Positions 1 through 9,710 are shown, numbered from the stretch's first letter. The stretch: 64,000 nucleotides of DNA from Paludibacter sp. (GCF_009712605.1 NZ_WASO01000001.1:558001-622000), one strand, 5' to 3'. Notes: generated by a model not told the origin, from the letters alone. Program-made: numbers and translations.

Positions 1-1019
1 GGCCAGGGCAAGCGGCCTCTGTTTGCGGCAAAATTTCCGGAAACAAGCGCTTCTTCTTTTGTCATCATGTCAACGTAGGCTGATGTTGCCGGAAGTGCTG
101 CTGGTGCTGGTTTTGTAGTTTCTACCGGAGTCTGGACTTTTTCTTCTGTAGCAACAGGTTGTTTGGATTTTTTGCCTTGTTTTTTCGCTGCACGTTCAGC
201 TGCTGCTCTATCAGCAGCCGCTTTCTTAGCAGCCGCTGCTTCTCGGGCTTGTTGCTCTTTGCGACGGGCAGCCTCTCTGCGGGCTTCTTCGCGGCGCATT
301 TCTTCCAGAATAGCTCTTTCAATTCGAGCATTCAGAGCATTTGCCTGACGTTGTTGCTTCGAGAGCTGAGTCTGTAGTTCTTTATTTTTCTTTTTTAATT
401 CACTGAGTGATTGATTTTCTTTCGATTGCTCGCTTTGCAATTGCTTGCTTTCCTGTTCTTTTTGGCTCAGCGTTACAACTTTCGATTGTTTGGCCTGAAT
501 GATTTCGTTTTGTTTGTGAGTGATTGTTTCCTGAACTCCTAAAATTTCATACGCCTGTTTCTTCCTGTAATCGCTGCTTTCCTGAAGATAGCGCAAACGG
601 CGGTATGCCTGTCCAAAGGATTCGGACGAGAATAAGAAAAGTAATTGGGAGTAGGTGCTTTTACGGATTTGTGCTTCCTGAAGCAGTCGGGCGTAGTCAG
701 CTCTCAACCGCGAAAGTCGTTGTGAAAGTCGCGTTTTTTCTGATTGCAAAGTGTCCATGTGCCGGTCTAAAGCATTAATTTGAAGGCTGAGATTTTCAAT
801 CAATACTTTCCGCGATGCAATAGTCTGGCGTATGATGGCGAGTTTTGTTTCTGATGAAGCTGCTGATTTTTTTGTGTCAATAAGCAATTTGTTGGTCATT
901 TTCAGCTCTTCCTGCAATTTTGCTTTTTGAGCCTGCAAGTCCTTTATTGATTGTGAAAAGGCTGGGAATGCAATTATTGCGAGCAATAGAAAAATGACAA
1001 AATTCCTTTTTGCGTACAT
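1..1019 (-). CDS. EnvC-like murein hydrolase activator (M23 family), C-terminus outside window
   Basis: The reading frame starts at an ATG at 1019 and stays open to the left window edge (339 codons seen). It begins with a signal peptide (about 20 residues ending PAFSQS), then a long coiled coil rich in Lys, Gln, Glu and Ala, including an Ala/Arg/Lys-rich stretch near residues 235-285. The last visible residues read NFAANRGRLPWP, the usual entry into the LytM/peptidase M23 domain of EnvC and NlpD relatives. In that family the coiled coil recruits and activates periplasmic amidases during cell separation, and many LytM domains are degenerate. Whether this one keeps its zinc ligands cannot be seen here. 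It begins 10 bp after the DUF4292 lipoprotein gene and is probably co-transcribed with it. Confidence 0.85.
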   Translation of the reverse strand, partial: MYAKRNFVIFLLLAIIAFPAFSQSIKDLQAQKAKLQEELKMTNKLLIDTKKSAASSETKLAIIRQTIASRKVLIENLSLQINALDRHMDTLQSEKTRLSQRLSRLRADYARLLQEAQIRKSTYSQLLFLFSSESFGQAYRRLRYLQESSDYRKKQAYEILGVQETITHKQNEIIQAKQSKVVTLSQKEQESKQLQSEQSKENQSLSELKKKNKELQTQLSKQQRQANALNARIERAILEEMRREEARREAARRKEQQAREAAAAKKAAADRAAAERAAKKQGKKSKQPVATEEKVQTPVETTKPAPAALPATSAYVDMMTKEEALVSGNFAANRGRLPW

Positions 1020-1029
1020 CTGACCGGTT

Positions 1030-1842
1030 TTAGAATGGAAGAATTTGATCGAGTCCTACACGATTGTAGTCTGACATATTAATTGCGTTGATGTTTAACG
1101 GAGTGTTAAATGTGAGCTTGTTGTATGAGATAGTAAAGCCGGCTTGTTTTTCGTTGTGAGATGCTTCGATGGAGCAGAGAGCCGGGAAAACAACTGTGTC
1201 AAACGTGCCGAAATCAGAGTAGCTGCAATTGAATTTAGCATCAGACGAGGTTTGTTCAAGTGTCGTTTTATTCAGTTGATATTCTTTTGAAAACTGGTAA
1301 TCAGCTTTCATGTCTTTATACGACGTAGTCCATTCATACCCGTTGTCAGTAGGTTTCAGGCTGGATGATGCGGAGCTCTCTTCCGGTGCGTTTAGCGGTT
1401 GGTTGGATAATAGAGCCTGCACATCTTTAAAACTGATGGCCACACCAAACCGTTTTTGGAAAAAGCTATAGTCGGTCACAAAATAGTTGTGATTGTTTTT
1501 GTCAATGATGGTAACTGAGTCGCGACTCAAAACGGCTCTGTACATCTCGATGCCAAGAATGGGCATTATGGAAAGCTGTATCACGCTGTCTTTGATTATC
1601 TTGACAGAAGATGATATAGAGTAACTCTTTTCGTGAAATGATAACGTAAACTTACACTTCGCAGCATTCATTGTCGAGAATTGCGGCAAATGCAACTTCG
1701 ATTGAAAAGCTGATTTTGAAGTGGTGCTTGCGGTTGTTGGCGAGGATGCCGTAATCTTTTTTGCGGCACTGCAGCTGACAATCATTAACAGTGGCAGTAA
1801 AACTGCCATAGTATATCTTACAATAAATGTCCTGGTTTGCAT
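1030..1842 (-). CDS. DUF4292 family lipoprotein
   Basis: A 270-residue protein with an N-terminal membrane segment followed by a lipobox-like IVSC near residue 24, so it is probably a lipoprotein of the cell envelope. The rest is beta-rich with many short alternating strands, fitting the DUF4292 fold (LolA/LolB-like in general shape). No catalytic motif is seen. In Bacteroidota DUF4292 genes usually sit directly before an M23/EnvC-type gene, as here with a 10 bp gap, which suggests a shared role in envelope maintenance. The molecular function of the family is not established. The polyprenyl synthase gene lies 33 bp upstream, so the three may form one transcript. Confidence 0.8.
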   Translation of the reverse strand: MQTRTFIVRYTMAVLLPLLMIVSCSAAKKITASSPTTASTTSKSAFQSKLHLPQFSTMNAAKCKFTLSFHEKSYSISSSVKIIKDSVIQLSIMPILGIEMYRAVLSRDSVTIIDKNNHNYFVTDYSFFQKRFGVAISFKDVQALLSNQPLNAPEESSASSSLKPTDNGYEWTTSYKDMKADYQFSKEYQLNKTTLEQTSSDAKFNCSYSDFGTFDTVVFPALCSIEASHNEKQAGFTISYNKLTFNTPLNINAINMSDYNRVGLDQILPF

Positions 1843-1875
1843 TAAGCAGTTTTTAGAAAGTTGAACAACTACCTC

Positions 1876-2850
1876 TTAGTAGTTTCTGGCAGTAGCAAAG
1901 TCCAGAATAGAGATCAGAGCTTCTTTTTCTTCGTTGTCGGGAAATGACGACAAAGCTTCTAAGGCTTTATTTTTATAATAAGCCATTTTCTCTTCAGCAT
2001 ATGTAATACCTCCTTTATCTCTTGCGAATTGCTGGATTTCAGCTATGTACGATTCGTTGGTTGAAATGGACTGTATTTTGAGCAAAATGTCCTGACGTTC
2101 GCTTTCTGAAGAGGTTTTGAGGGCATAAATCAGGGGAAGGGTTATTTTTCCTTCTCTTAAGTCGTTGCCTGTCGGTTTGCCGATAATGCTACTATCAGAA
2201 TAATCAAAAATATCGTCTTTAATCTGGAAGCCAATGCCCAGGTTTTCACCGAATTCGCGCATCCGTTTGATCTGTTCGTTGTCAGCTCCGGCAGATATGG
2301 CTCCAACTTCTGTACAAGCAGAGAATAAAGTTGCAGTTTTACGCTCAATAACTTTGAAATAATGAGTCTCGCTAACGGTTTCACCATCTGCTTTGTTGAG
2401 CTGAAGGAGTTCACCTTCGGCTAAAAGCTTTCCGACATTTGCAAGGATCATCCAGATTCGGGAATTGTTGATGCCGGTGATAACAAGAAAGCTCGCTGCC
2501 AGTAAATAGTCTCCGGATAGAATTGCTGTTTTATTTCCCCACTGGGCATATACAGACGGATTTCCACGACGCTCCTTGGCTTCGTCAACGACATCATCAT
2601 GCAATAGGCTTGCAGTGTGCATAAGTTCCAGTGCAACAGCAGCCTGTATTGCCGTGTCGTTTATTGTTCCGCACAACTTGCTGCATAACAGAGTCAGTGT
2701 CGGACGTACTTGCTTGCCAACATTGGTCAGTAGATATGTGTAGATTTCGGTTAGCTGTTGATTGTCGGACTGAAAAGCAGCTTTAAATTGCTCTTCAAAG
2801 CGTAGGAAATCGTTTATAACCGGTTGCTTTATTGCAGCTATATCTTTCAT
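1876..2850 (-). CDS. ispB: Polyprenyl diphosphate synthase (octaprenyl type)
   Basis: A 324-residue all-alpha trans-prenyltransferase. The first aspartate-rich motif (LLHDDVVDEAKERRG, DDxxD) lies near residue 85 and the second (FQIKDDIFDY) near residue 213; both bind Mg-diphosphate. The short aliphatic residues before the first motif fit a long-chain product, so a quinone side-chain synthase (IspB/HepT type) is the likeliest call; the chain length cannot be read from sequence with certainty. The enzyme condenses isopentenyl diphosphate onto an allylic primer for menaquinone synthesis. A TAACTTTG element at 2874-2881 on the minus strand lies just upstream of the ATG, although no clean -33 element is seen. 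Confidence 0.9.
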   Translation of the reverse strand: MKDIAAIKQPVINDFLRFEEQFKAAFQSDNQQLTEIYTYLLTNVGKQVRPTLTLLCSKLCGTINDTAIQAAVALELMHTASLLHDDVVDEAKERRGNPSVYAQWGNKTAILSGDYLLAASFLVITGINNSRIWMILANVGKLLAEGELLQLNKADGETVSETHYFKVIERKTATLFSACTEVGAISAGADNEQIKRMREFGENLGIGFQIKDDIFDYSDSSIIGKPTGNDLREGKITLPLIYALKTSSESERQDILLKIQSISTNESYIAEIQQFARDKGGITYAEEKMAYYKNKALEALSSFPDNEEKEALISILDFATARNY

Positions 2851-2936
2851 TTACGAGCATTTTCTTTAAGGCACAAAGTTATAAAAAATATCGCTATAAA
2901 CATTTGGAAAAAAACAAAATGACATTTGTGCCCGGA

Positions 2937-2969
2937 TTGCCAATTCTATTCTAAAAATGTGTATCTTTG
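2937..2969 (+). promoter_or_regulatory. Bacteroidota-type promoter of the SPOR-domain gene
   Basis: TTG at 2937-2939, 22 bases, then TATCTTTG at 2962-2969, close to the TTTG/TAnnTTTG consensus of the phylum's primary sigma factor. Transcription would start near 2976, downstream of the first possible ATG at 2957, which supports the internal start at 3011 for the next gene. Confidence 0.6.
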
Positions 2970-3010
2970 TCTCAATTTGTGCGTATTGTGCTGCAAAATA
3001 TTTTGTTAGT

Positions 3011-3541
3011 ATGCCGAAAAGATCAGTGAAACAACAAGTTGTTGTGTTTAGTGTATTGTTTGTTAGTGTATTATGTGTGTCTGCTCAAAACATTTTCTCT
3101 CATTTGGAGAGTAAGGATACCTCTGCAAAAGGCGTCGTTAAAGTTCACCAGGATCAAAGAATTGAGTCTTTGGTGTATGGCGTTAAGAAAAAAGCGGCGA
3201 CACAAACACAAACAAACGAAAATTCAGTCGGAACTGTCGAATCGTTGGCGGTAGTCAATACGATCGACGTGCCGGGCTATCGGGTACAGGTTTATTCCAG
3301 TAATATTCAAAAGACAGCCAAATCAGAGGCTTTCCGGATTGAAGAAGAATTTCAGCAAATGCTTCCGAATGTTCCGGTCTATGTGTCGTATCATTCTCCA
3401 TTCTGGAAAGTCAGAGCCGGTAACTGCCGTACAATGCAGGAGGCTCTACAGCTGAAATCGGAGATAGGGGAGGCTTATCCTCAGGTGAAACGGGATTTGT
3501 ACGTGGTACGTGATAAAATTAAAGTTCCGGCAAAACAATAA
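3011..3541 (+). CDS. Secreted SPOR-domain protein
   Basis: 176 residues from the ATG at 3011. An in-frame ATG at 2957 would overlap the promoter -7 box, and only the 3011 start gives a clean signal peptide (MPKRSVKQQ, a hydrophobic run, then VSAQ). The C-terminal half (YRVQVYSSNIQ, then FWKVRAGNCRTMQEA) is a SPOR domain, a fold that binds denuded glycan strands of septal peptidoglycan. The middle is low-complexity and polar, probably a linker. It likely acts in the periplasm at sites of cell-wall turnover. It is divergent from the polyprenyl synthase gene and 82 bp ahead of der. Confidence 0.8.
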   Translation: MPKRSVKQQVVVFSVLFVSVLCVSAQNIFSHLESKDTSAKGVVKVHQDQRIESLVYGVKKKAATQTQTNENSVGTVESLAVVNTIDVPGYRVQVYSSNIQKTAKSEAFRIEEEFQQMLPNVPVYVSYHSPFWKVRAGNCRTMQEALQLKSEIGEAYPQVKRDLYVVRDKIKVPAKQ

Positions 3542-3623
3542 CTACTTTGTTTTGCATTTAGAAACAACCAAAGTCGTTTTTTCAAGTTGATGCGATTGAG
3601 CATCAGATTAATAACCATAATTC

Positions 3624-4937
3624 ATGAGCAATATTGTAGCTATCGTAGGCCGACCTAATGTCGGAAAATCAACTCTTTTTAATCGTTTGACCAAAACCCG
3701 TAGAGCCATCGTAAACGAAGAAGCGGGCACTACCCGTGATCGTCAGTATGGGAAAGTTGAATGGAACGGAAGAGAGTTTTCCCTGATTGATACCGGAGGT
3801 TGGGTGGTGAACTCAAACGATATTTTCGAAGAGGAAATTAAACGTCAGGTTTCTATAGCTATTGAAGAATCTGATGTCGTTCTTTTTGTTGTAGATATTC
3901 TGAATGGGATTACCGACCTGGATCTACAGGTTGCAAGTATATTGCGAAGAGGCAAAAAGCCAGTGGTGTTGATCGCAAACAAAGCAGATACTTTTGATTT
4001 GCAGTATCAGGCAGCAGAATTTTATGCCTTCGGATTGGGCGATCCGTTTGTGATTTCAGCCGTAAACGGATCGGGAACCGGTGAGCTTCTGGACGAAGTT
4101 TTAGCCCATCTGAAAAGCGAGGCCGAAGAGGAGGATCTCGAAGACCTGCCAAAATTTACAGTTGTAGGGCGTCCTAATGCAGGAAAATCATCTCTCGTAA
4201 ATGCACTGATTGGGGATGAACGTGCTATCGTAACTGATATTGCCGGAACGACAAGAGATTCGATTTATACGCGCTATAATAAATTCGGACATGACTTTTA
4301 TTTGGTAGATACAGCCGGAATCCGGAAAAAGAGCAAGGTAAATGAAGATCTTGAGTTTTATTCGGTTTTAAGAGCGATACGGGCTATTGAAAGTTCTGAT
4401 GTTTGTATCCTGATGATTGATGCTACCCGTGGAATTGAGAGCCAGGATTTGAATATATTCTCTCTGATACAAAAAAACCGCAAGGGGTTAGTTGTGTGTG
4501 TGAATAAATGGGACCTTGTGGACAGTAAAGAAGTGAAGGATATTAAGGCTTTTGAAAACTCAATTCGGGAACGTTTAGCTCCATTTACGGATTTTCCTAT
4601 TATATTTACATCGGCGCTTACCAAGCAGCGTATTTTTAAGGTGGTGGAAACCGCAGTTGCTGTTTATCAAAATAAGACCCGAAGAATATCAACTAATAAG
4701 TTGAATGAATTCTTCCTTCCTCTGATAGAAAATTACCCGCCACCATCAACTAAAGGTAAGTATATAAAGATAAAATACGTGACGCAGTTGCCCGATACGC
4801 AAGTTCCTACATTTGTGTTTTTTGCCAACTTGCCACAATACGTAAAAGATCCATACATAAGGTTCCTCGAAAATAAATTGCGAAGTATGTGGGAATTTAC
4901 GGGAACGCCGGTGCTATTGTTTATGAGGCACAAATAA
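3624..4937 (+). CDS. der: Ribosome biogenesis GTPase Der (EngA)
   Basis: 437 residues with two tandem GTPase domains and a C-terminal KH-like domain, the order specific to Der/EngA. The first P-loop is GRPNVGKS (residues 9-16) with DTGG and NKAD later; the second is GRPNAGKSS near residue 180 with DTAGI and NKWD. The C-terminus (from about residue 350, STNKLNEFF through GTPVLLF) is the KH-like domain that contacts 23S rRNA. Der acts in maturation of the 50S subunit and is essential in most bacteria. Length and motifs are normal, and the start ATG is well supported because the G1 motif follows within nine residues. Confidence 0.97.
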   Translation: MSNIVAIVGRPNVGKSTLFNRLTKTRRAIVNEEAGTTRDRQYGKVEWNGREFSLIDTGGWVVNSNDIFEEEIKRQVSIAIEESDVVLFVVDILNGITDLDLQVASILRRGKKPVVLIANKADTFDLQYQAAEFYAFGLGDPFVISAVNGSGTGELLDEVLAHLKSEAEEEDLEDLPKFTVVGRPNAGKSSLVNALIGDERAIVTDIAGTTRDSIYTRYNKFGHDFYLVDTAGIRKKSKVNEDLEFYSVLRAIRAIESSDVCILMIDATRGIESQDLNIFSLIQKNRKGLVVCVNKWDLVDSKEVKDIKAFENSIRERLAPFTDFPIIFTSALTKQRIFKVVETAVAVYQNKTRRISTNKLNEFFLPLIENYPPPSTKGKYIKIKYVTQLPDTQVPTFVFFANLPQYVKDPYIRFLENKLRSMWEFTGTPVLLFMRHK

Positions 4938-4981
4938 TATTCGAAACACAACCAAAATCTATAGAGGAATAAAAAAAATTC

Positions 4982-5710
4982 ATGAAATTGAGGGAATATG
5001 TAAAGATTATAGCGTTAATGGCTATGATTCTTATAGGGTCATGCTTTAATGTGTCAGCTCAGGGTTATGACTATGAGGCACATGAACATTCCATCTCTGT
5101 TGGAATTGGCTATGGTTACATGTTCAGTGATGCGGCAGCTACATATTCGGCACATGGATTTTTCAAAGATTTTATTCAACAGGATGTGGGGACGATATAT
5201 ACGGTTGAATACCGGAAATACCTTATGGCCGGTCTGGCATACGTGGCTAATATCGGATTGCAAAAGTATCAGGGTACCCGCGATTTTACCCGGCATCCCC
5301 GCGATTATAAATACTCTGCTTTTATCGGAGAAGTTTCAGGATTGGTAAATTTTGAAATGTTCTCTTTCTTTTCAGAACAACGAATTCCTATTGACTTGTA
5401 TTTAGTAGGTGGAGTGGGGCTGATTGGAGCCAGTGTTTCCGATCAGAGTTTCTCTCCGACTTCCGGTCGTCCCAATAAGGGTGATAAGCTTTCAAAAAGC
5501 GGGGGAGGAATAAATTTTATTGCAGGATTAGGACTGCGTTTTCCCATTACAAAAATCATCGACTTGAGATTTGAAGGGAAGTATCATTTCGGGACAAGTG
5601 ATTATCTGGATGGGTATTCACCGTATTATTCAAAACACCCCGACCTGATAGTCGAGGGTGTTGTGAAGGTGTCTTATCACTTGCTTGATAAAGCTTGTAA
5701 TTGCAGATAA
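4982..5710 (+). CDS. Outer-membrane beta-barrel protein (TraO-like)
   Basis: 242 residues with a signal peptide (hydrophobic run ending FNVSAQG at about residue 27), then alternating amphipathic strands with many Tyr, Phe and Gly residues (SVGIGYGYMFSD, GGVGLIGASVSD, FIAGLGLRFP). This is the pattern of a small 8-10 stranded barrel. The overall layout resembles the TraO family of conjugative-transposon proteins, but no other transfer gene is nearby, so it is better read as a chromosomal barrel of unknown function. It ends in a Cys-containing tail (KACNCR). It is convergent with purC; the two stop codons are only 14 bp apart. Confidence 0.65.
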   Translation: MKLREYVKIIALMAMILIGSCFNVSAQGYDYEAHEHSISVGIGYGYMFSDAAATYSAHGFFKDFIQQDVGTIYTVEYRKYLMAGLAYVANIGLQKYQGTRDFTRHPRDYKYSAFIGEVSGLVNFEMFSFFSEQRIPIDLYLVGGVGLIGASVSDQSFSPTSGRPNKGDKLSKSGGGINFIAGLGLRFPITKIIDLRFEGKYHFGTSDYLDGYSPYYSKHPDLIVEGVVKVSYHLLDKACNCR

Positions 5711-5739
5711 AAACCTTGCAGCCCTTAACGGGTTGCAAG
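5707..5739 (-). terminator. Intrinsic terminator of purC
   Basis: A 10 bp stem (5715-5724 with 5730-5739, one G-U pair) and 5 nt loop spans the purC stop codon. Read on the minus strand it is followed by a run of five U. It sits between the convergent outer-membrane barrel and purC genes; no U-run is present in the plus direction. Confidence 0.7.
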
Positions 5740-6672
5740 ATAATTCAATACATTCTTTTCGATTCTTTCCGAAATGTTGGTGGTGTCGGCTTTGTCAAAT
5801 GATTCACCGGTGATGTTCTCGAACAATTCGATGTAACGTTCGCTGATGCCAGTTACAATTTCTTCGGTCATTTCAGGAACTTTCTGTCCTTCTTTACCCT
5901 GAAACCCATTGTCCATCAACCATTCGCGAACAAACTCTTTGGAAAGCTGTTTTTGAGCTTCGCCTTTTTCAAATCGTTCCTGATATCCTTCTGCATAGAA
6001 GTAACGCGAAGAGTCGGGGGTGTGAATTTCGTCGATCAGATAGATTTTACCATCGTATTTACCAAACTCATATTTGGTGTCGACCAGGATTAGTCCGCGT
6101 TCTGCAGCAATTTCGGTTCCACGGGCAAACAATGCCAGCGTGTATTTTTCCAAAACAGCATACTCATCAGCTGAAACCAAACCTTGTTTGATAATCTCTT
6201 CTTTCGAGATGTCTTCGTCATGGAGACCCAATTCAGCTTTAGTTGTCGGAGTGATGATGGGTTGTGGAAATTTTTCGTTTTCACGCATGCCATCAGGTAG
6301 CTTTACACCGCAAATTTCGCGAACACCGCTTTTGTAAGCACGCCAGGCGCTTCCGCAAAGATAAGCGCGTACAATCATTTCAACCGGATACGAAGCGCAA
6401 CGAACACCGACAGTTACCATCGGATCAGGTGTGGCGAGTTTCCAGTTTGGGCAAATGTCAGAGCTGGCATCCAGAAATTTGGCGGCAATCTGGTTCAACA
6501 TTTGTCCTTTGAAAGGAATTCCCTTCGGTAATACAACGTCAAATGCAGAAATTCGGTCGGTAGCAACCATCACCAAAAGATCTCCGATGCTGTATACATC
6601 GCGCACTTTCCCGTGATAGACTCCCGTTTGCCCGGGAAAATTAAATTCAGTGGCTGTTAATGCTTGTCTCAT
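5725..6672 (-). CDS. purC: Phosphoribosylaminoimidazole-succinocarboxamide synthase
   Basis: 315 residues, typical of the longer SAICAR synthases. The N-terminus has [13 protein letters not shown] (nucleotide-binding strand region) and [18 protein letters not shown], both diagnostic; the mid region has [23 protein letters not shown] and the C-terminal half has [16 protein letters not shown]. It catalyses ATP-dependent ligation of aspartate to CAIR in purine synthesis in the cytosol. It lies 100 bp after korB but has its own strong promoter and terminator, so it is probably an independent unit. purT, another purine gene, lies 26 kb away. Confidence 0.96.
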   Translation of the reverse strand: MRQALTATEFNFPGQTGVYHGKVRDVYSIGDLLVMVATDRISAFDVVLPKGIPFKGQMLNQIAAKFLDASSDICPNWKLATPDPMVTVGVRCASYPVEMIVRAYLCGSAWRAYKSGVREICGVKLPDGMRENEKFPQPIITPTTKAELGLHDEDISKEEIIKQGLVSADEYAVLEKYTLALFARGTEIAAERGLILVDTKYEFGKYDGKIYLIDEIHTPDSSRYFYAEGYQERFEKGEAQKQLSKEFVREWLMDNGFQGKEGQKVPEMTEEIVTGISERYIELFENITGESFDKADTTNISERIEKNVLNYLATR

Positions 6673-6723
6673 TATGTTTTACGGTTTATACGGTTATAAA
6701 TGACAAAAGAAATTTACGCGTGG

Positions 6724-6753
6724 CAAAGATACGCAGTAAATTTCTTTCGTCAA
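6724..6753 (-). promoter_or_regulatory. purC: purC promoter
   Basis: On the minus strand TTG (6753-6751), 19 bases, TATCTTTG (6731-6724). This is one of the best matches to the Bacteroidota consensus in the window and lies about 50 bp before the purC ATG. Confidence 0.7.
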
Positions 6754-6772
6754 TTGTTCATAGTTAATTTTA

Positions 6773-7783
6773 TCAGATTTCCCAGGAATCGAGGCTCTTC
6801 AATAAGTCGTCAAAAGTCTTGATCTTAGATTTCGCCTGAACCTCTTCAATTTGTTGAACAAGCTCATCGTTATAGGTGCTTGTGGCGAAATTCCGGATCA
6901 CGCCCATTGCCACAGGCATATCAGGACCTGTCATGTTAGCCAGTTTCAGATGTAAAGTATTATCTTCGGTAGTGGCATCGTGTACCAGAATGTCTTTCTC
7001 TGTGATGCCATTTTCTCCCAAGGTAACCACTTTCAGGTTGAAACCGTCGAGCATGAGACCCTTTTCATTGTCTGCGCCGAAAAGCATTGGTTTTCCGTGT
7101 TCCAACGTAATGGTTTTTTCGGCACGGGCTTCTTTGGAGCTGATCTCTTTGTGAGCGCCGTCATTGAAAATAACGCAGTTTTGCAATACCTCTACAACCG
7201 AAGTCCCTTTGTGCTTGGCAGCAGCCACCATTACATCGGTCGATCCTTTTGTGTCAACGTCAATGGTACGTGCAAAGAATGTTCCGCGTGCCCCGAAAGT
7301 CAATTCTGCAGGACGGAAAGGACGCTCAATCGTTCCGAAAGGAGAAGATTTGGTAATCAATCCTTTTTTTGATGTCGGAGAATATTGCCCTTTTGTGAGG
7401 CCGTAAATCTCATTGTTATGCAATACGATGTTGATATCGATGTTGCGACGAACAGCATGAATAAAGTGATTTCCACCGATAGCCAGACAGTCGCCGTCAC
7501 CGGTGAATTGCCATACGGTTAAATCCGGGTTGGCCGATTTTACACCGGTCGCAACAGCCGCTGCACGTCCGTGAATGGTGTGAAAACCGTATGTGTTCAT
7601 GTAATAAGTCAGACGGGAAGAACATCCGATACCGGAGATCACCGCTGTCTGAGATGGGTCAACGCCCAGTTCTGCCATTGCTTTGTAAATAGAATTCAAA
7701 ATGGCAAAGTCACCGCAACCCGGGCACCAGCGAACGTATTGGTCGCTTTTAAAATCTTGAGCTGTATATGTTTGAGAACTCAT
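6773..7783 (-). CDS. korB: 2-oxoglutarate:ferredoxin oxidoreductase, beta subunit
   Basis: 336 residues. The N-terminus has VRWCPGCGDFAILNS, and IGCSSRLTYYMNT follows, typical of thiamine-diphosphate beta subunits of 2-oxoacid:ferredoxin oxidoreductases. The ThDP/Mg motif is GDGDCLAIGGNHF (about residue 95), with NNEIYGLTKGQ downstream. The subunit binds ThDP and an Fe-S cluster and, with the alpha/gamma chain encoded 10 bp upstream (7794-9632), oxidises 2-oxoglutarate to succinyl-CoA with reduction of ferredoxin. Substrate is inferred from family resemblance and from its place beside gltA, icd and acn; a broader 2-oxoacid specificity is possible. No separate delta (ferredoxin) subunit is present. 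Confidence 0.92.
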   Translation of the reverse strand: MSSQTYTAQDFKSDQYVRWCPGCGDFAILNSIYKAMAELGVDPSQTAVISGIGCSSRLTYYMNTYGFHTIHGRAAAVATGVKSANPDLTVWQFTGDGDCLAIGGNHFIHAVRRNIDINIVLHNNEIYGLTKGQYSPTSKKGLITKSSPFGTIERPFRPAELTFGARGTFFARTIDVDTKGSTDVMVAAAKHKGTSVVEVLQNCVIFNDGAHKEISSKEARAEKTITLEHGKPMLFGADNEKGLMLDGFNLKVVTLGENGITEKDILVHDATTEDNTLHLKLANMTGPDMPVAMGVIRNFATSTYNDELVQQIEEVQAKSKIKTFDDLLKSLDSWEI

Positions 7784-7793
7784 AATTGGCAGA

Positions 7794-9632
7794 TTAAAGA
7801 GATGTTATATGTTCAACGATTTCATGAACTTCAAATGGTTGTCCCTGAACTTTGTTGAATTGAGAAATGGAAATTTCAGGAAGTTGCGAACGGAGATAAG
7901 AGGCAAACTGGCCGCTGTTTAATTCGCAAACAACGATTTTCTTGTATTTAGAAAGAACCTCGCGGGTATTCTTTGGTAACGGCATAATGTAGTTGAAATG
8001 CGCCAAAGCCGCTTTGTTGCCGGTTTCGTTCAACTTGTCAACTGCCGAACGCAGGTGACCGCAAGTTCCGCCCCAACCCACGATAAGGGTGTCGGCCGAA
8101 GCATCGCCGTAAACTTCCAGTTCTGGGATATAATCTGCAATTTTATCAATTTTGGCCTGACGTACGTCAACCATTTTCTGATGGTTTTTCGGGTCGGTCG
8201 AGATAGCACCTGTCAGGAAATCTTTTTCAAGACCTCCGACACGGTGATTATAACCCGGAGTTCCCGGAGCCACCCAGTAACGGTTCAGCTTTTCCGGATC
8301 GCGCATGTATGCTTTCCATGTTTCGGCAGGTTCTGTCGGACGTGGAGCAACGATAGCGGGATATTCGCTCAGTTTTGGCAATTTCCACAAAGAAGTACCA
8401 TTGGCAATGAAACCGTCGGTTAACAAGATAACCGGAGTTACATGTTCTACCGCAATTTTAGCCGCCATAAAGGCATAGTCGAAGCAATCGTCCGGTGTTC
8501 CGGCTGCAATTACAACCAAAGGACATTCTCCGTTACGGCCGTAAAGCGCTTGCAGAAGGTCTGCCTGTTCTGTTTTGGTAGGAAGTCCGGTAGACGGTCC
8601 GCCACGCTGAACATCAACGATCACCAGCGGTAATTCTGCCATCACAGCCAAGCCAATAGCTTCACTCTTCAGTGCCAAGCCGGGGCCCGATGTAGAAGTG
8701 GCTGCCAAATTCCCGGCAAAACTTGCACCGATAGCGGTACAGATACCTGCAATTTCGTCTTCCGACTGAACAACACGTACGCCCAAATCCTTGCGTGCAG
8801 CAAGTTCGTGCATAACGTCAGTTGCCGGTGTTATAGGATAGCTGCCAAGGAATAGCTGCAAACCTGCTTTTTCTGCTGCTGCAATCAAACCGAAAGCTAC
8901 TGCTTTATTTCCGTTGATGCTTGTATATCGTCCTTTGTCAATTTCTGATTTGCCGATATGATATGTCGATACAGCAGCATGTGTGTTGCTACCATAGTTG
9001 AACCCATCGATCAATACTTTGAGGTTGGCTTGAAGAATAGCCGGTTTCTTTGCAAACTTGGTTTCCAGGAAATGTTGCGCTTTGTCGATAGGACGGTTGA
9101 ATAACCAACAAGCCAGACCGAGAGCAAACATGTTCTTTGAGCGAACAATCGTTTTGTTGTCAAAACCGCTGTTTTCGAGACTTAGTTTTGTCAGGTCGGT
9201 GAGGGGAGCGCCCAGTAATTGAACGTTTTTCAATCCGAGTTCTTCGAATGGATTGTCGGTGACAAAACCTGCTTTTTTCAAGCCTGATTCGTCAAAGGTG
9301 TTTTCGTCAAAAAGAATTACACCACCCGGTTTGATAGCTTTTACGTTTACTTTCAAGGCTGCCGGGTTCATAACTACTAAAACATCGGCCTGATCGCCCG
9401 GAGTGTTGATTTTTTGTGCACCGAGGTGAACCTGAAAACCTGATACGCCGCCTAGAGTTCCTTGCGGAGCGCGAATTTCGGCAGGATAGTCAGGAAATGT
9501 GGAGATTTCGTTGCCAAGAATGGCTGACAAATTGGAAAAAAGTGTGCCGGTGAGCTGCATTCCATCGCCAGAGTCGCCGGAGAATCGAACAACCACTTGA
9601 TCCAATTCAATTACTTTTGCTGTTTTCGACAT
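7794..9632 (-). CDS. korA: 2-oxoglutarate:ferredoxin oxidoreductase, fused gamma/alpha subunit
   Basis: 612 residues. The N-terminal third (VVVRFSGDSGDGMQLTGT, then PAEIRAPQGTLGGVSGFQVH) is the gamma domain, and the C-terminal two thirds is the alpha (pyrimidine-binding) domain, with YPITPATDVMHELA, SEDEIAGICTAIGASFAG and TSTSGPGLALKSEAIGLA. The gamma-alpha fusion is the usual arrangement in Bacteroidota. It partners KorB, whose gene follows after 10 bp. A TACCTTTG element at 9711-9718 (minus strand) about 80 bp upstream is a likely promoter -7 box. The product replaces the NAD-linked 2-oxoglutarate dehydrogenase in a ferredoxin-based, largely anaerobic metabolism. Confidence 0.94.
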   Translation of the reverse strand: MSKTAKVIELDQVVVRFSGDSGDGMQLTGTLFSNLSAILGNEISTFPDYPAEIRAPQGTLGGVSGFQVHLGAQKINTPGDQADVLVVMNPAALKVNVKAIKPGGVILFDENTFDESGLKKAGFVTDNPFEELGLKNVQLLGAPLTDLTKLSLENSGFDNKTIVRSKNMFALGLACWLFNRPIDKAQHFLETKFAKKPAILQANLKVLIDGFNYGSNTHAAVSTYHIGKSEIDKGRYTSINGNKAVAFGLIAAAEKAGLQLFLGSYPITPATDVMHELAARKDLGVRVVQSEDEIAGICTAIGASFAGNLAATSTSGPGLALKSEAIGLAVMAELPLVIVDVQRGGPSTGLPTKTEQADLLQALYGRNGECPLVVIAAGTPDDCFDYAFMAAKIAVEHVTPVILLTDGFIANGTSLWKLPKLSEYPAIVAPRPTEPAETWKAYMRDPEKLNRYWVAPGTPGYNHRVGGLEKDFLTGAISTDPKNHQKMVDVRQAKIDKIADYIPELEVYGDASADTLIVGWGGTCGHLRSAVDKLNETGNKAALAHFNYIMPLPKNTREVLSKYKKIVVCELNSGQFASYLRSQLPEISISQFNKVQGQPFEVHEIVEHITSL

Positions 9633-9710
9633 GAGGGTTATATTGGTTGTGTAGTTAAATATTTCTTATATAGAATATTATCTCTTTTGAAATAAATTAT
9701 TTACATGATG

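Noticed and set aside
4982-5710. TraO-like barrel as evidence of a conjugative transposon
   Set aside because: No other tra gene, integrase or att site nearby; neighbours are core chromosomal genes.
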